From: a virus
DNA length: 22,331 nt
Virus record (IMG/VR): IMGVR_UViG_3300010354_000743
Location: 1-22,331 of that record
Direction: 5' to 3' (one strand)
Below, piece by piece: positions 21,925 through 22,331 of this stretch. Under the pieces are notes generated by a model. It did not search any database. It saw only the letters and a program-made list of their open reading frames with translations, and had not been told where the DNA came from. The translations under genes and the position numbers were made by a program. The first letter of the stretch is position 1. The number at the start of each line of letters is the position of its first letter.

Positions 21925-22331
21925 GAATAATTACGGAAGGAGCATCAACACATTCTGGACAATCTTCATTTGGTTCCCAACCAAGTGCTTTAGCAATATC
22001 AGGGAACTGGCAGATAAAGACGCACCGTGCTGCTTCTGCGATATCCATATGCTCCTTCTGGGTGCCGTGAGCAGAGCGTAGGTCAATGTAATGGATCCAT
22101 GACCTTACAGAGCCCTTCATGTAGATTCTGGTGGGGGTTGCGAGTGGAAGCACAAACCTTGCACATTCCTTTGCAACTCCATGATCAAGCATCTTATCAT
22201 AGAGACGCTGCGCCTCTTCAAAATGCTGCTCAATCATTCCCTCAAACTTTTCACGCACATGCTCATCCAGATCATTGGTTGAGTTCTGACGGTTCTTCTC
22301 ATCTTGCCTACGAAGTTCAGGAACTTCAGGA
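21920..22331 (-). CDS. thyX: Flavin-dependent thymidylate synthase ThyX, 5' truncated
   Basis: The C-terminal 136 codons of ThyX; the frame stays open to the right edge, so the true start lies beyond the window. The apparent GTG at 22258 is an internal valine. Visible motifs are PELRRQDEKNRQNS, a helix FEEAQRLYDKMLDHGVAKECARFVLP, and ATPTRIYMKGSVRSWIHYIDLRS followed by AHGTQKEHMDIA. These are the ThyX substrate and flavin-binding region, including the R of ARFVLP and the RSWIHYIDLR segment. The signature RHR part would lie upstream, outside the window. It makes dTMP from dUMP with FAD and folate, giving a supply for phage DNA. It is the first gene of this minus-strand run. Confidence 0.93.
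   Translation of the reverse strand, partial: PEVPELRRQDEKNRQNSTNDLDEHVREKFEGMIEQHFEEAQRLYDKMLDHGVAKECARFVLPLATPTRIYMKGSVRSWIHYIDLRSAHGTQKEHMDIAEAARCVFICQFPDIAKALGWEPNEDCPECVDAPSVIIP

Overview
This window looks like part of the genome of a T4-like myovirus of marine cyanobacteria (a cyanomyovirus). The evidence is a dense, AT-rich set of T4-type baseplate, tail and head genes (gp5, gp27, gp26, gp54, gp4, gp48, gp53) next to T4-type DNA-metabolism and transcription genes (gp32, gp59, gp33). Mixed in are genes common in marine cyanophages: phoH, thyX, a RecB/Cas4-like exonuclease and a gene resembling the cyanobacterial DUF1825 family. The exact host cannot be read from the window. Prochlorococcus or Synechococcus is most likely; a T4-like pelagiphage is a weaker alternative. 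No tRNA, CRISPR array, insertion sequence or integrase was seen, and no gene-free gap exceeds about 60 bases.

Layout. (1) Positions 1-14673, minus strand: a tail/baseplate hub block. In transcription order it holds the tail-tube initiator gp54, gp26 with a small overlapping reading frame, two large tape-measure-like proteins (887 and 1383 aa), a gp27-like hub protein, a 71-aa protein, a gp5-like OB-fold spike protein, a beta-helix-like protein and a truncated structural protein that runs off the left edge. (2) Positions 14715-17905, plus strand: head-completion gp4, a conserved unknown, tube cap gp48 and wedge gp53. This block diverges from gp54 across a 41-base gap carrying a perfect T4-type late promoter element, TATAAATA. 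(3) Positions 17909-17926: a strong GC hairpin that ends both converging transcripts. (4) Positions 17936-22331, minus strand: thyX (cut by the right edge), a small unknown, phoH, an exonuclease, gp33, gp59, a DUF1825-like gene and gp32. Promoters resembling sigma-70 sites lie just ahead of gp33 and gp32.

How the genes work together. Regions 1 and 2 build the central hub, spike, tube start, tube cap and one wedge component of a contractile tail. Region 4 supplies dTMP synthesis, single-strand DNA protection, helicase loading and late-transcription coactivation.

Most notable points. The 1383-aa tail protein carries three separate peptidoglycan-hydrolase-like domains (lysozyme/transglycosylase-like, M23-like, amidase_3-like). 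The gp5-like spike next door has no visible lysozyme domain, and its beta-helix seems to be a separate gene. The 887-aa tape-measure-like protein contains an H-Y-E ADP-ribosyltransferase-like segment. gp26 ends in a canonical -1 slippery heptamer followed by a hairpin, which would fuse it to the next small frame just ahead of the tape-measure genes, as in lambda G/GT. gp32 contains no cysteine, so it has lost the zinc site of T4 gp32.
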